Part shown: one piece after another, positions 26,616 through 36,106 of the stretch
Layout: the number at the start of each line of letters is the position of its first letter
Position numbering within the stretch: the stretch's first letter is position 1
NCBI GenBank assembly: GCA_910577275.1
Contig: CAJTMW010000002.1
Coordinates: forward strand, 124,001-188,000
Origin: an uncultured Lachnospiraceae bacterium
GTDB lineage: Bacteria > Bacillota > Clostridia > Lachnospirales > Lachnospiraceae
Reading direction: 5' to 3'
DNA: 64,000 bases
The notes under the pieces: model-generated
Told to the model about the DNA's origin: nothing
Database searches by the model: none
The model's input: the letters and a program-made list of their open reading frames with translations, nothing else
Position numbers and translations under genes: made by a program

Positions 26616-27761
26616 ATGAGAGAAAAACAAATGACAGCGACAGGTAAGACAAAAAGCGATAATGTATCTGCAGATATAGCGGAGAAAAGATTATCGGCAG
26701 AGATATATGGTACGGCCGTGAAAAGATTACCGGCAAAGATGCTGGCGGCGGCCGTACTGACTGCGCTGCTGCTTAGCGGATGCGGCAGTCAGGAAGATGC
26801 GGGAACCGGCGAAAGCATCGAGGCAAAAGCAGATGCGGAAGAAGGATTCCTTGTGCAGAATCCCGAGTGGGAACCCATAGAGGCGGAAAACGGCGGCGCA
26901 GGAGCCGGGCAGAGTAAGGAAGCAGGAGGCGAAAACGCGCAGAGCGGAGCGGGCGGAGAAGCTATGCCGGAGGACATGGCAGACAGCGGCGAAAACGGCG
27001 GCGCGGAGGGGAAAGCACAGTCCGGCACGGAAGGAGAAGCCGGAGAAACGGAAGGGCAGACAAAATCCCTGTTCGGCGACGCGGCAACCATGAATAATGA
27101 TGTGAACGGACGAGAGCTTCCTATTTACTGTGTGGATACGGAAGAAAAGAAGGTGGCCTTAAGCTTTGACGCCGGTTGGGGCAATGAGGATACGGCGGAG
27201 CTTCTTGAGATTTTGAAAAATCATAATTTGAAGGTGACTTTTTTCATGACAGGTGACTGGGTGTCGAATTATCCCGATGACGTGAAAGCAATTCTGCAGG
27301 CGGGCCACGATTTGGGGAATCACAGCGAAAACCATAAGAATATGAGCCAGATTTCCGATGAAGATAAAAAACAGGAGCTGATGAAGGTGCATGATAAGGT
27401 AAAAGAGCTTACCGGATATGAGATGTTCCTGTTCCGGCCGCCCTACGGCGACTATGACAACGCTGTGATTGACGTGGCAAAGGACTGTAAATACTATACC
27501 ATTCAATGGGACGTGGATTCTCTGGACTGGCAGAATAAGGGCGTGGACTCAGTGATTACCACAGTGACGGAGCATAAAAATCTGGGGAACGGAAGCATTA
27601 TCCTGTGCCATAACGGGGCGGAGTACACCGCTCAGGCTCTTGATACGCTGATTACCCGGCTTCAGGATATGGGGTATGAGATTGTTCCCGTTTCGGAGAT
27701 TATTTATAAAGAAGATTTCCATATGAATTTTGCAGGGCGGCAGATAAAAAATGAGGACTGA
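26616..27761 (+). CDS. Lipoprotein polysaccharide deacetylase (CE4, PdaB-like)
   Basis: This product of about 381 residues has a long basic N-region, a lipoprotein signal (AVLTALLLSGCGSQ), an acidic Gly/Ala/Glu-rich linker of roughly 100 residues and a NodB domain. CE4 motifs are present: SFDAGWGNEDT (Asp185), HSENH (His236, His240 for metal), RPPYGDYD, WDVDSLDW and ILCHNG. The FDAGW variant is that of PdaB/delta-lactam type deacetylases, which act on peptidoglycan. The start is uncertain: ATG 26616 is chosen, but ATG 26739, directly before the hydrophobic core, is possible. The linker would let the enzyme reach the wall from the membrane. Confidence 0.85.
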   Translation: MREKQMTATGKTKSDNVSADIAEKRLSAEIYGTAVKRLPAKMLAAAVLTALLLSGCGSQEDAGTGESIEAKADAEEGFLVQNPEWEPIEAENGGAGAGQSKEAGGENAQSGAGGEAMPEDMADSGENGGAEGKAQSGTEGEAGETEGQTKSLFGDAATMNNDVNGRELPIYCVDTEEKKVALSFDAGWGNEDTAELLEILKNHNLKVTFFMTGDWVSNYPDDVKAILQAGHDLGNHSENHKNMSQISDEDKKQELMKVHDKVKELTGYEMFLFRPPYGDYDNAVIDVAKDCKYYTIQWDVDSLDWQNKGVDSVITTVTEHKNLGNGSIILCHNGAEYTAQALDTLITRLQDMGYEIVPVSEIIYKEDFHMNFAGRQIKNED

Positions 27762-27788
27762 CTTTTGGAAAAAGCAGGATTTGCATAT

Positions 27789-27835
27789 GTTTGCAAAAGC
27801 ATGGTTATAATGCCATATAATCATGCTTTGCAAAC
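27789..27835. terminator. Hairpin between convergent deacetylase and phosphatase genes
   Basis: GTTTGCAAAAGCATG at 27789-27803 pairs with CATGCTTTGCAAAC at 27822-27835 (one bulged A). The right arm encodes the last codons of the minus-strand phosphatase. No U-tract follows on either strand, so termination is uncertain. Confidence 0.4.
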
Positions 27836-28494
27836 AGCCCCCAGTTCTCATACCCGTCGGTTTTCAATTCTTTAAGATGGGAATAATCATTCAGCCGGAC
27901 TATCCGGTATGTATGGCCCGGCTTTTCACGGACAAGCTCGGTGAGGGCAGTAGTTTCCATCCAGTTTAAATCATTCACATCGCTGTCAGGCCGGTTTAAC
28001 AGCAGATTTGTCAGAATCCGCAATGTAATACCGTGGGAAACGACAATTACGCTGCGCTCATCATCCATGTCTTTCAGGTGGTTTTCCATAAATGACCGGC
28101 AGCGCTCCTTTACATCCTCATAAGACTCGCCGCCCGGTGCCTTAAGAAGCGATAACTTTTCGTCCAAATCAATTTCCGGGTACTTTTGACGGCGTTCTTC
28201 CCAGGACAAGCCTTCAAGGGCCCCCAAATCCATTTCCTTTAAACAGGGGGACTGCGTAATTACGGCGTCTTGCTGCCCGATGCAGCGCAGAATTTCCTGC
28301 AAGGTCTGTCTGGCTCTGGCAAGGCAGCTGCAATAGGCAGAGACCGGCTTTCCTTCCAGCTCCGCACAGAGCCTCTGTCCAATGCGCAAAGACTGTGCGA
28401 TTCCTTTTTCTGTCAGGTCAAAATCCGTGGTGGATATGATTTTCCCCTTTGTATTTCCGTGGCTTTCCGCGTGGCGTATTAAATAGAGTTTCAA
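27805..28494 (-). CDS. Histidine phosphatase family protein (phosphoglycerate-mutase-like)
   Basis: This 229-residue protein opens LYLIRHAESHGNTKG with phospho-acceptor His8, followed by DFDLTEKGIAQSLRIGQRL and a second His in VVSHGITLRIL, the complete branch-1 histidine phosphatase set. Such enzymes remove phosphate from sugars, nucleotides or alpha-ribazole phosphate; the substrate cannot be told. The start is TTG at 28494 with AGGGGGAA before it. It stands alone, convergent with the deacetylase. Confidence 0.85.
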   Translation of the reverse strand: MKLYLIRHAESHGNTKGKIISTTDFDLTEKGIAQSLRIGQRLCAELEGKPVSAYCSCLARARQTLQEILRCIGQQDAVITQSPCLKEMDLGALEGLSWEERRQKYPEIDLDEKLSLLKAPGGESYEDVKERCRSFMENHLKDMDDERSVIVVSHGITLRILTNLLLNRPDSDVNDLNWMETTALTELVREKPGHTYRIVRLNDYSHLKELKTDGYENWGLFAKHDYMAL

Positions 28495-28603
28495 CTTTCT
28501 TCCCCCTGAAAAATAAGTAGCTTTACTGTATCATATAACAGGGGATTTGAACAGGCGATATTGATTTTCATCCTCCGGAAATTGTATCTGCCATCTTATT
28601 TCA

Positions 28604-29573
28604 TTAATAATACTGTAGTTTTCCCCCTCTTTCACGTGACTTCTCCGCCAGAAAAATCAGGCGGTGTCCAATCATAGAGTCTTCCAGAGTGGTGTGGCAT
28701 ATCGATACTTTTTCACCTTTTACCATTGCAATAAAATCTTTGACGATGGCCTGGTCGCCGCCGCCGTGGGCATTGCCTTTCTGTAGTTCAGCAACGTCAA
28801 CTGTCTGAATGTGCCTGCCTTGAGGCATTTTGGGGTCAATGTGGGATATGGTGAAGCGCTGCTTGTTAAAGCTTCCTGATATTTCTCCCCGGGTACCCGT
28901 AATGTGAATGTGTCGGTTGGAATCAGCAGCTCCGCCATTCATGGAGAATGTGCCGGTTGCTCCGTTGGAAAAATTTATCAACAGGGACTGATGGTCAACA
29001 ATGGGGATATTGCAACGATAAACGCATCGGCTAAAAGGATGGCCGGGGGCTGACAGAATGCGTATTTTTTCCTCATCAGAATCGGCCTGAATGTCATAGG
29101 CACGCCATATGAATATTGATTACGTCGCCGATTTCTCCGCCGGTAAGGGCCTCTTTTATTTTACGGTAAAAGGGGGAATAACGCAGAACATGGCAGACCA
29201 TGACGTTTTGGCCGGTTTCTCTGGTGCAGCGAAGCAATAGCTCTGCTTCTTCCTCGCAGGTGGCAAAGGGCTTTTCCAGCAGAATATCATAGCCATGCCG
29301 AAGCAGGGGAAGGGAAGTCGGAACATGGAGCCTATCCATGGTGCCATTGATTACAGCAACGGCAAAGCGAGGGAAAGAAACCAGTTCCTCTACAGACGCA
29401 AAACAGTGCCTGTCAGGAATATTGAACATGTTTTGTGCCTGGTGTATCCGACGGGAATCTACATCTGCCACGCCAACAATCTGAAACCAGTCGGGATGTG
29501 ATAATGCTTCACTGGCATAGACAGATGCGCGCTCCCCCATGCCTACAACAATTATGGGAACCGGATTTGGCAT
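28604..29573 (-). pseudogene. Gfo/Idh/MocA-family dehydrogenase, broken by internal deletion and frameshift
   Basis: Two fragments of one gene are visible. The N-terminal piece (29573 down to a TGA at 29094-29096, 159 residues) starts with a good AAGGAGGAG site and holds the NAD-binding domain (IIVVGMGERASVYA) and EKPFA. The C-terminal piece continues in the +1 frame from about 29098 and reads through SRCVYRCNIPIVDHQ, GATGTFSMNGG and GTRGEISGSF to the stop at 28604. Homologues have roughly 70-100 more residues between these pieces, including the catalytic EKP-to-histidine region. The gene is therefore probably dead. It lies upstream of, and divergent from, a YesN/YesM sugar locus, so it was likely part of that catabolic set. 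Confidence 0.8.
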
Positions 29574-29701
29574 AAATGCTCCTCCTTACTTTACCAATAG
29601 TACGAATCTTGTTTTTGAAAATAATTTATGATACCATAGAACAAAAGATAGGGCAAGGATAACGAGAAATAAATTGACAGAATGAAAAACAGAGGTAGCT
29701 A

Positions 29702-30862
29702 ATGTATAAAATAGCAGTTGTAGATGATGAGCCGCTGATGTTGGAGGGATTTTCAAAAGCTGTGGATTGGCGGAATCATGGCTACGAACTATCAGGTCTT
29801 TTCCGGAATCCCTCCGGGCTGTTGGAATTCTGCAAAAGGGAAAATCCGGATATTCTGCTTTTAGATATTACGATGCCGGAAATTGACGGCATTACCCTTT
29901 TGAGAGATATTAAGAAACAGTTTCCCGAAATGTATGTGATAATGCTGACTGCTCACAATGAGTTTTCATATGTGAGGGATTCGTTACGGTATCATGCAGA
30001 CGAGTATTTGTGGAAACCGGAAATCAGTTTCCAGGATATATTGGAATGTATGAACAGACTGATTGAAGGAAAGAGTATAGATAGCGTTACAGAGGAAACG
30101 GAGGACAGAACCCTTTATGAGTTTATTGATTATCGGAAAGAGGAGTGCCATTTCTCTTCCGAAGTTTTAAAAGAGATGTCACAGGATGTGGAGTATGCTC
30201 TGAAAATGGAGGATGTGGAAAGGCTTCAAGAGACATGGCGACGTATTGAAGAGATGATAACAGAGGACAGGCCTCCCAAGGAAAGTCTTATGAGCAGTAT
30301 GCTTCATTTGTTTTATGCCTACCAGAATTATTTTCAGGACTGCGATTTGGAACAGGGGGATGAGGGGGAAGAAAAGGAAATACTGTCTATCTTCTGCAGG
30401 CAGAATACTTATGAGGAATTTAATCATGAGATACATCTGATTTTTGATAACTTCCATACATTCCTTGTGGAGAAAAAGAAAAAGGAAAACTTTGAACTTT
30501 GCAGGCGTATCGCTGCCTATATGGAATCAAATATGGCAGATATGGATTTGAATCTGATGCAGGTGGCGAAAGCTATTGGCTTAAGCTATTCTTATTGTTC
30601 CAGAATGTTTCCAGAGATTACGGGAAAAAATTTTTCCCATTATCTTATAGATATCCGTATGGATAAAGCCTGTGAATATTTAAAATACAGTAACTATAAG
30701 ATTGCCAGAATACTGGAGCTGGTGGGATACAAAGATAAAAGTTACTTTATCAAAAGCTTTCGTCAGTATACCGGTCTGACACCTTTTCAGTATCGGGAAA
30801 AATATCGGCTGAAAAGAGGGGAAGAACAGGTGAAAGGTAATGAGAAGGTTTCAAATCCATAA
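29702..30862 (+). CDS. YesN-type response regulator with AraC DNA-binding domain
   Basis: This 386-residue protein has a receiver (D9, D10 pocket, phospho-acceptor Asp55 in LLLDITMPEIDG), a middle helical region, and a C-terminal pair of AraC helix-turn-helix motifs (VAKAIGLSYSYCSRMF and KIARILELVGYKDKSYFIKSFRQYTG). An AGAGGTAGC site precedes the ATG. It overlaps the following histidine kinase by 23 bases. Pairs like this usually activate the neighbouring sugar ABC operon, here beginning at 32927. Confidence 0.93.
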   Translation: MYKIAVVDDEPLMLEGFSKAVDWRNHGYELSGLFRNPSGLLEFCKRENPDILLLDITMPEIDGITLLRDIKKQFPEMYVIMLTAHNEFSYVRDSLRYHADEYLWKPEISFQDILECMNRLIEGKSIDSVTEETEDRTLYEFIDYRKEECHFSSEVLKEMSQDVEYALKMEDVERLQETWRRIEEMITEDRPPKESLMSSMLHLFYAYQNYFQDCDLEQGDEGEEKEILSIFCRQNTYEEFNHEIHLIFDNFHTFLVEKKKKENFELCRRIAAYMESNMADMDLNLMQVAKAIGLSYSYCSRMFPEITGKNFSHYLIDIRMDKACEYLKYSNYKIARILELVGYKDKSYFIKSFRQYTGLTPFQYREKYRLKRGEEQVKGNEKVSNP

Positions 30863-32660
30863 GATTAGTACAAAGCTTATTTTAACTTATAGTCTGATTG
30901 TATTTTTGATATTCGTATGTATGTGCATGGTTAGTCTGAGTTCCCTGAACAGACAGTATAAAAGAGAGCTGATTCGTTCAGATAAGGAGGCGCTGCGTCA
31001 GATTTCCAACAGTATTGTGCTTATGACAGATTTGATGGCAGAAAAGACCATAAATGTTTACTCGGATTCTAATGTACAGGAATTCTTTGCGGATATGTCC
31101 CATCTTGACAGCGAAGAATTCAGGAAGCGAAAAGCCATAGATTATGATATGGTAAAGAAATTAAAAGGGGTGCGGAGGGTATTAAGGGAAAATGCCGTGC
31201 TGTATACTCAGGTAAATGGGGGCACAACGCTGATTACAGAGGAAGGAGCGATTTACACCTCATGGCTCCTGGAAAATTCACTGGATTATTCTTCAAGTAT
31301 GACAGAAGAAAAAGAGAAATGGGACAATTATTTTGATAACGGGTTGTCAAACTATAAATGGGAAATTATGAATGGCCGGGATGCCATGTCCTTTCAGCAG
31401 GATGCGGACAAGGATATGTTGATGTGTATTTACAGCTATCGTGCATCTGTAAGCCGGGAGCGAAAGGGCTATATTTGTGTTTGTATTGATGCAAAAGAGT
31501 TGAAAAAGTGTTATGAATCCTGGCAGGATGCAAATGTGAAAAACGAGATATTCCTGATAGAGCAGAGTCCGGACAATGGCAGGATGGTAAGTCTGGATGA
31601 AGAAGACAGGTTAGAAATCCCTCTGGCGAAAATGAATGAGCTCAGAGAGAGCGTGAATAAAAACCATCTGGAAAGTACACTGGAAGACGAGGAATATATT
31701 TACAACTGTATCCGAATTCCGGAACGCGGGTGGGTTCTGGTAAATAAAATTCCCCTGAATTATATTGGAAGTAATGGAAAAACTGCGTTTTCTTTTATAA
31801 TGATATTTTTAGTGGGATGCCTGAGCGCCTGCGCGCTGGTAATTGCATTCACTTTCCGGTTCTCACGGAGGATTAACTATCTTAAGCAGTTGATGCAGAA
31901 TGCAGCTTTCGAACAATATAATTCACGCTATGAAATGCAATATTATGATGAACTGGATGAAATAGGTGAGAGTTTTAATCTGATGGAGGACGAAATAAAG
32001 AAATATACTCTCAGGCTGATAGAGGAAGAGAAAGAAAAGAAGCTTAATGAGATTAATTATCTTCATGCGCAAATCAATACTCATTTTTTATATAATATAT
32101 TTAATTCAATAAAAATGCTGTCTGTTTTGGGACGGAATGAGGATATCAATAAAGTAATTACTTCTCTGGTAAGGCTTTTGAAAGGAACGATGGATGTTTC
32201 AAGTGAGATGCTTACTATTGAAGAAGAACTTCGGAATGTTGAACATTATTTTCAAATCGAAAATATTATTCATCTGGAGGAATTGGAACTGGAAATTAAA
32301 TGTGATGAGAAACTGAAGAAAAAGCTGGTTCCCAAGCTTCTTATTCAGCCTATTGTGGAGAACAGCTTTCTTCATGGTTTTAGTTCGGAATACGGTTCCA
32401 GGAAGAAGCAGATTGAAATTGCTGTGGAAGAAAGGGGTATTGATGAGCTAAGCATCACTGTCAGGGATAACGGACGGGGGATTGACAAAAAACAGCTTAT
32501 GAATATCAAAAGTATCAGGTCAGGTTCTACAAGGGGTATCGGTCTGAGCAATATAGAAGATAGGATACAGGTGTTGTTCGGTGAAAACTATGGAATTCAG
32601 GTGGAAAGTGTTCTGGGGAAAGGAACAAGGGTGATTCTGAATATTCCAATGATTTCTTAG
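30840..32660 (+). CDS. YesM-type sensor histidine kinase
   Basis: This 606-residue protein has a membrane helix near the N-terminus (LILTYSLIVFLIFVCMCMV), an extracytoplasmic sensing domain to about residue 310, a second helix (FSFIMIFLVGCLSACALVIAF), a HAMP segment, the His_kinase domain with His415 in QINTHFLYNIFNS, and a HATPase domain with VRDNGRGID and GIGLSNIEDRI. It is translationally coupled to the regulator before it. The signal is probably an extracellular carbohydrate bound directly or through the binding protein. Confidence 0.93.
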   Translation: MRRFQIHKISTKLILTYSLIVFLIFVCMCMVSLSSLNRQYKRELIRSDKEALRQISNSIVLMTDLMAEKTINVYSDSNVQEFFADMSHLDSEEFRKRKAIDYDMVKKLKGVRRVLRENAVLYTQVNGGTTLITEEGAIYTSWLLENSLDYSSSMTEEKEKWDNYFDNGLSNYKWEIMNGRDAMSFQQDADKDMLMCIYSYRASVSRERKGYICVCIDAKELKKCYESWQDANVKNEIFLIEQSPDNGRMVSLDEEDRLEIPLAKMNELRESVNKNHLESTLEDEEYIYNCIRIPERGWVLVNKIPLNYIGSNGKTAFSFIMIFLVGCLSACALVIAFTFRFSRRINYLKQLMQNAAFEQYNSRYEMQYYDELDEIGESFNLMEDEIKKYTLRLIEEEKEKKLNEINYLHAQINTHFLYNIFNSIKMLSVLGRNEDINKVITSLVRLLKGTMDVSSEMLTIEEELRNVEHYFQIENIIHLEELELEIKCDEKLKKKLVPKLLIQPIVENSFLHGFSSEYGSRKKQIEIAVEERGIDELSITVRDNGRGIDKKQLMNIKSIRSGSTRGIGLSNIEDRIQVLFGENYGIQVESVLGKGTRVILNIPMIS

Positions 32661-32686
32661 GAAAAAATACAGAATAAATAAAATTG

Positions 32687-32726
32687 CTGCCATGAAATGG
32701 TAATACCATTTTTGTGGCAGTTTTTT
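32687..32726 (+). terminator. Intrinsic terminator after the YesM kinase
   Basis: CTGCCA at 32687-32692 and TGGCAG at 32715-32720, with an inner ATGGTA/TACCAT pairing, are followed by six T residues at 32721-32726. Confidence 0.75.
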
Positions 32727-32754
32727 ATTTTACAGAAAATTGCTCAATACTCAT

Positions 32755-32841
32755 AAAAAAGTCATATAAAAAAGACAAATAAGTTCCATGTTTTGGGTAC
32801 ATACAAAATATACAATAAAAATGTAAAAAAAGTCATATAAA
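32755..32841 (+). repeat. Direct repeat of AAAAAAGTCATATAAA upstream of the sugar operon
   Basis: The 16-base sequence occurs at 32755-32770 and again at 32826-32841, 71 bases apart start to start (about seven helical turns). Both lie just upstream of the predicted promoter of the binding-protein gene, where a YesN-type activator would be expected to bind. Confidence 0.55.
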
Positions 32842-32859
32842 TACAAAAAGTGACTATCT

Positions 32860-32887
32860 TTGTAGAAGAAAATGAAAAATATATAAT
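32860..32887 (+). promoter_or_regulatory. Promoter of the sugar ABC operon
   Basis: TTGTAG at 32860-32865 and TATAAT at 32882-32887 are 16 bases apart; a second TATAAT overlaps at 32888-32893. The -35 is weak, which fits an activator-dependent promoter. Confidence 0.5.
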
Positions 32888-32926
32888 TATAATACCTAAT
32901 CACAATACGAAAGGAAGGTATGAATT

Positions 32927-34276
32927 ATGAAGAAATGGATGGCAACATTATTAGTCGGCTGTATGACCCTTTCCCTGTTGGGATGCGGAGGCCAAAAGGA
33001 TGGCGCAGAAAAAACGCCGGAAACAGCAGCAAATCAGGAAAGAGCAGATGAAAAAGACGGTGAAGAGGCAAAGACAGAGAACGCTGTGGTAGAGTTGGTT
33101 TACTGGAAATCCTATAATGTGGACACATACAAGGAATTTATTGAGAAATTTAATGAGGAACATGACAATATCCATGTTACCGCGGAGACGTTTCCAGACC
33201 ATCAGTCCACGTTACAGAAAATTCAGGTACAGGCCTCTGCCGGAAATGCTCAGATGCCCAATGTGATTCAGCTGGATACATGTATGACAGCAACAGTAGA
33301 CAGTGTAGCGCCGTTAGTGGATTTAATGCCTTATCTGAATGCAAGCGATACTCTGAAGCTGGACAATTTCTATGAAACATTTCAGGAGGAAGGATACGTA
33401 GGGGACAAGCTGGCCGGATTGCATGTATGTGCAAACTGCGACCTTCTCTTTTATAACAAAGAAATTTTCCGTCAGGCCGGCCTGGACCCGGAAAAATCGC
33501 CTGCAACCTGGGAGGAAGTGATTGCATTCGGAAAACAGATTCAGGAAAAATGTGGCGAAGATATTATTCCTTTCGCTTACACAGGAATCACAGGTGATTA
33601 TTATGAGCAGTTTTCCTGGGAATGGCAGGCCATGGTACAGTCAGCCGGGGGAGAGTTATTCAATGAAGATTATACGAAACCTATGTTTAATTCACCGGAA
33701 GGGATAGAAGCGTTGGAATTTCTGGTGGGAACGGTTACCGATTCCAAAATCGCCAGTTTGAGTTATCCTGACAAGGGATTTGAAAACGGAAGATTGGGAA
33801 TGTACATGGATGGTTCCTGGAGTATCAATACCTATCAGGACGCGCTGGGAGAAAATCTCGGTGTGGGTCTGATGCCCGGCAAGGTGGAATCAAAGGTAAT
33901 GGTAGGCGGTGACCAGATGATGATTGTGGATTCCGGGGATAAAGCGGTTAATGATGCGGCATTCGAGTTTTTGGCGTATATGATGTCAGCAGACGTTATT
34001 ATTGCCAACAGTAAGGACCAGGGAGAACTGGCATGTCAGAAGTCCATCGCGGATACAGAAGAATATCAGGAATATCTGGGGAAGAGTCAGGCGATGCAGG
34101 TAGCACAGTCAGCTATGGAGCACTGTGCATATCGGGCAAGAACTCCCTGGTATGATGAATGGTCACAGTTGGTATATGCAGTATGTGAGCCATGCCTGTA
34201 TGGGGAAATCAGCTGCGCAGATGCATTGGCTGACCTGGAGGCACAGACAAATGATATTATCAGTAAATATAATTGA
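32927..34276 (+). CDS. Family-1 sugar-binding lipoprotein of an ABC importer
   Basis: This 449-residue protein starts with a lipoprotein signal ending LSLLGC (Cys20), a short acidic linker, then the family-1 binding fold: VYWKSYNVDTYKEFIEKFNEEH, KIQVQASAGNAQMPNVIQLD and NGRLGMYMDGSWSI. It should capture an oligosaccharide for the two permeases that follow. The ATPase gene is absent, as usual in this class where a shared MsmX-like ATPase is encoded elsewhere. GAAAGGAAGG gives the start. Confidence 0.92.
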   Translation: MKKWMATLLVGCMTLSLLGCGGQKDGAEKTPETAANQERADEKDGEEAKTENAVVELVYWKSYNVDTYKEFIEKFNEEHDNIHVTAETFPDHQSTLQKIQVQASAGNAQMPNVIQLDTCMTATVDSVAPLVDLMPYLNASDTLKLDNFYETFQEEGYVGDKLAGLHVCANCDLLFYNKEIFRQAGLDPEKSPATWEEVIAFGKQIQEKCGEDIIPFAYTGITGDYYEQFSWEWQAMVQSAGGELFNEDYTKPMFNSPEGIEALEFLVGTVTDSKIASLSYPDKGFENGRLGMYMDGSWSINTYQDALGENLGVGLMPGKVESKVMVGGDQMMIVDSGDKAVNDAAFEFLAYMMSADVIIANSKDQGELACQKSIADTEEYQEYLGKSQAMQVAQSAMEHCAYRARTPWYDEWSQLVYAVCEPCLYGEISCADALADLEAQTNDIISKYN

Positions 34277-34355
34277 GTCAGAGATATCTGGAAGGCGTAA
34301 ACTGCCGGGAAAACCGATTTTATTTTGACACAGGTTTTAAGAAGAGAGGAAGAGG

Positions 34356-35258
34356 ATGAAGGGAAAAAGAAAAACGCTTACAATACAGCAGAGGAATAAT
34401 ATATGGGGATTTGCTTTCATTTTACCCTGTATCCTGATATTTGCAATATTTACAATTTATCCGTTTTTTTACAGTGCATACTTAAGTATGCAGGTGAAAA
34501 GCGGCAGCAGCATGACAGATTTCACTTTCGCCGGTTTTTCACAGTTTGTCAGAGCGTTTCAGAGTAAGGAGGTGTGGAATTCATTTCTGGTAACAGCAAT
34601 TTACACTTTTCCAACGGTAGCTCTGCATCTGATTTTTGGCCTGGGTCTGGCAGTTTTAGTGAACAAGAGTATTCATTTCAGGCCGTTGGTGAGAGCGATG
34701 TATTTTGTCCCGGTAATTCTCTCTACGGTAGTGGTGTCCATGGTATGGAAGTTTATGTTAAGTCCCAAGGTAGGACTGTTTAATCAGTTTCTGGCGTTGT
34801 TCGGCATTTCGCCGGACATCGCCTGGCTGAAATCACCGCGCCTTGCTATGGCAGCAATTATTATTGTAGGAGTTTGGAAATGGATAGGATATTTCATGGT
34901 TTTGTATCTTGCTGCACTCCAGGATATACCGGTAACACTTTATGAGGCGGCCAGAATTGACGGAGCCAGCGCAAGGCAGAGCTTCTTTAAAATTACAGTT
35001 CCTCTTTTAGCCAATACAACCCAGTTTTTACTGGTAATATCTGTAATCAATACCTTTCAGGTGTTTGACCAGATATTTATGCTGACAGGAGGAGGACCGG
35101 TGAAGAAGACAGATGTGATTGTTTATTACATTTACCGGCAGGCATTCAAGAATTATGATATGCCTTATGCATCGGCAGTATCATGGCTATTGTTTGTGGT
35201 GATTTTCATTCTGACTGCGATTCAGATGAAACTGTCCAAAAACAGTGAAACATATTAA
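34356..35258 (+). CDS. ABC sugar importer permease, MalF/UgpA type
   Basis: This 300-residue protein has six membrane helices starting WGFAFILPCILIFAIFTIYPF and the EAA loop YEAARIDGASARQSFFKITVPLL that docks the ATPase. It is the first of two paired permeases downstream of the binding protein; GAAGAGAGGAAGAGG precedes the ATG. Confidence 0.93.
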   Translation: MKGKRKTLTIQQRNNIWGFAFILPCILIFAIFTIYPFFYSAYLSMQVKSGSSMTDFTFAGFSQFVRAFQSKEVWNSFLVTAIYTFPTVALHLIFGLGLAVLVNKSIHFRPLVRAMYFVPVILSTVVVSMVWKFMLSPKVGLFNQFLALFGISPDIAWLKSPRLAMAAIIIVGVWKWIGYFMVLYLAALQDIPVTLYEAARIDGASARQSFFKITVPLLANTTQFLLVISVINTFQVFDQIFMLTGGGPVKKTDVIVYYIYRQAFKNYDMPYASAVSWLLFVVIFILTAIQMKLSKNSETY

Positions 35259-35270
35259 GGGGGTGGGGAT

Positions 35271-36104
35271 ATGCCAATGAAAGTTAAAAAAGAATTCTAT
35301 AAGATTATCAGAACAATTTTGGCAGTAGGTTTTGGAATCCTTATCATTACCCCGTTGCTGTTTATGGTATCTACATCCTTTAAGACGGATAGCCAGATAT
35401 GGAAATATGATATACAGTGGATACCGAAACCGATTATTTTGGATAATTATAAAAGAGTTTTTACTGATATGCCCTTTGGAAAATTTTTTACAAATTCAGT
35501 TATCGTGGCAGGAGGAGTTACATTAGGGCAGATAGTTACAGGATATCTGGCAGCCTATGCTTTTGCCAGAATCCGTTTTGCTGGAAGAGATAAAATTTTC
35601 ATGATTTTTCTGGCTACCATGATGATTCCCAGCTATGTCCTTATCATTCCACAGTATATTATGGTGGATAAGCTGGGACTGATGAACAGCTATGGAGCCA
35701 TGATACTGCCGGCGGTGGTATCCGCGTTCAGTATATTTCTGCTGAGGAATTTTATGTATTCGATACCGTTTGAGTTAGATGAGGCAGCCATGATAGACGG
35801 CTGTAACCGGCTGCAGATTCTTCTTCGAATTATTGTGCCGCTGACAAAACCTGCGTTGTCAGCTATGGTTATCTTCGTATTTATGAACGCCTGGAATAAT
35901 TTCCTGTGGCCTTTATTGGTGACCTCCAGCGAGTCCATGCGAACGATTCCGCTGGCGCTGTCTTATTTCCAGACCAGTAATGATGCAGAGTACGGCCCTC
36001 TGATGGCGGCAGCGCTTGTGGCGTCTTTGCCTATCCTGATAGTATTCATGGTGGCGCAGAATAAATTTATCGAAGGTATGACAATGAGTGGAGTGAAAGG
36101 ATAA
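35271..36104 (+). CDS. ABC sugar importer permease, MalG/UgpE type
   Basis: This 277-residue protein has six helices, opening with GFGILIITPLLFMVSTSFK, and the EAA motif DEAAMIDGCNRLQILLRIIVPLTKPAL, ending in the typical FIEGMTMSGVKG. It forms the inner-membrane channel with the preceding gene (12 bases apart, AAGGGGGTGGGG site). The large protein at 36107 starts two bases after its stop. Confidence 0.93.
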   Translation: MPMKVKKEFYKIIRTILAVGFGILIITPLLFMVSTSFKTDSQIWKYDIQWIPKPIILDNYKRVFTDMPFGKFFTNSVIVAGGVTLGQIVTGYLAAYAFARIRFAGRDKIFMIFLATMMIPSYVLIIPQYIMVDKLGLMNSYGAMILPAVVSAFSIFLLRNFMYSIPFELDEAAMIDGCNRLQILLRIIVPLTKPALSAMVIFVFMNAWNNFLWPLLVTSSESMRTIPLALSYFQTSNDAEYGPLMAAALVASLPILIVFMVAQNKFIEGMTMSGVKG

Positions 36105-36106
36105 GG

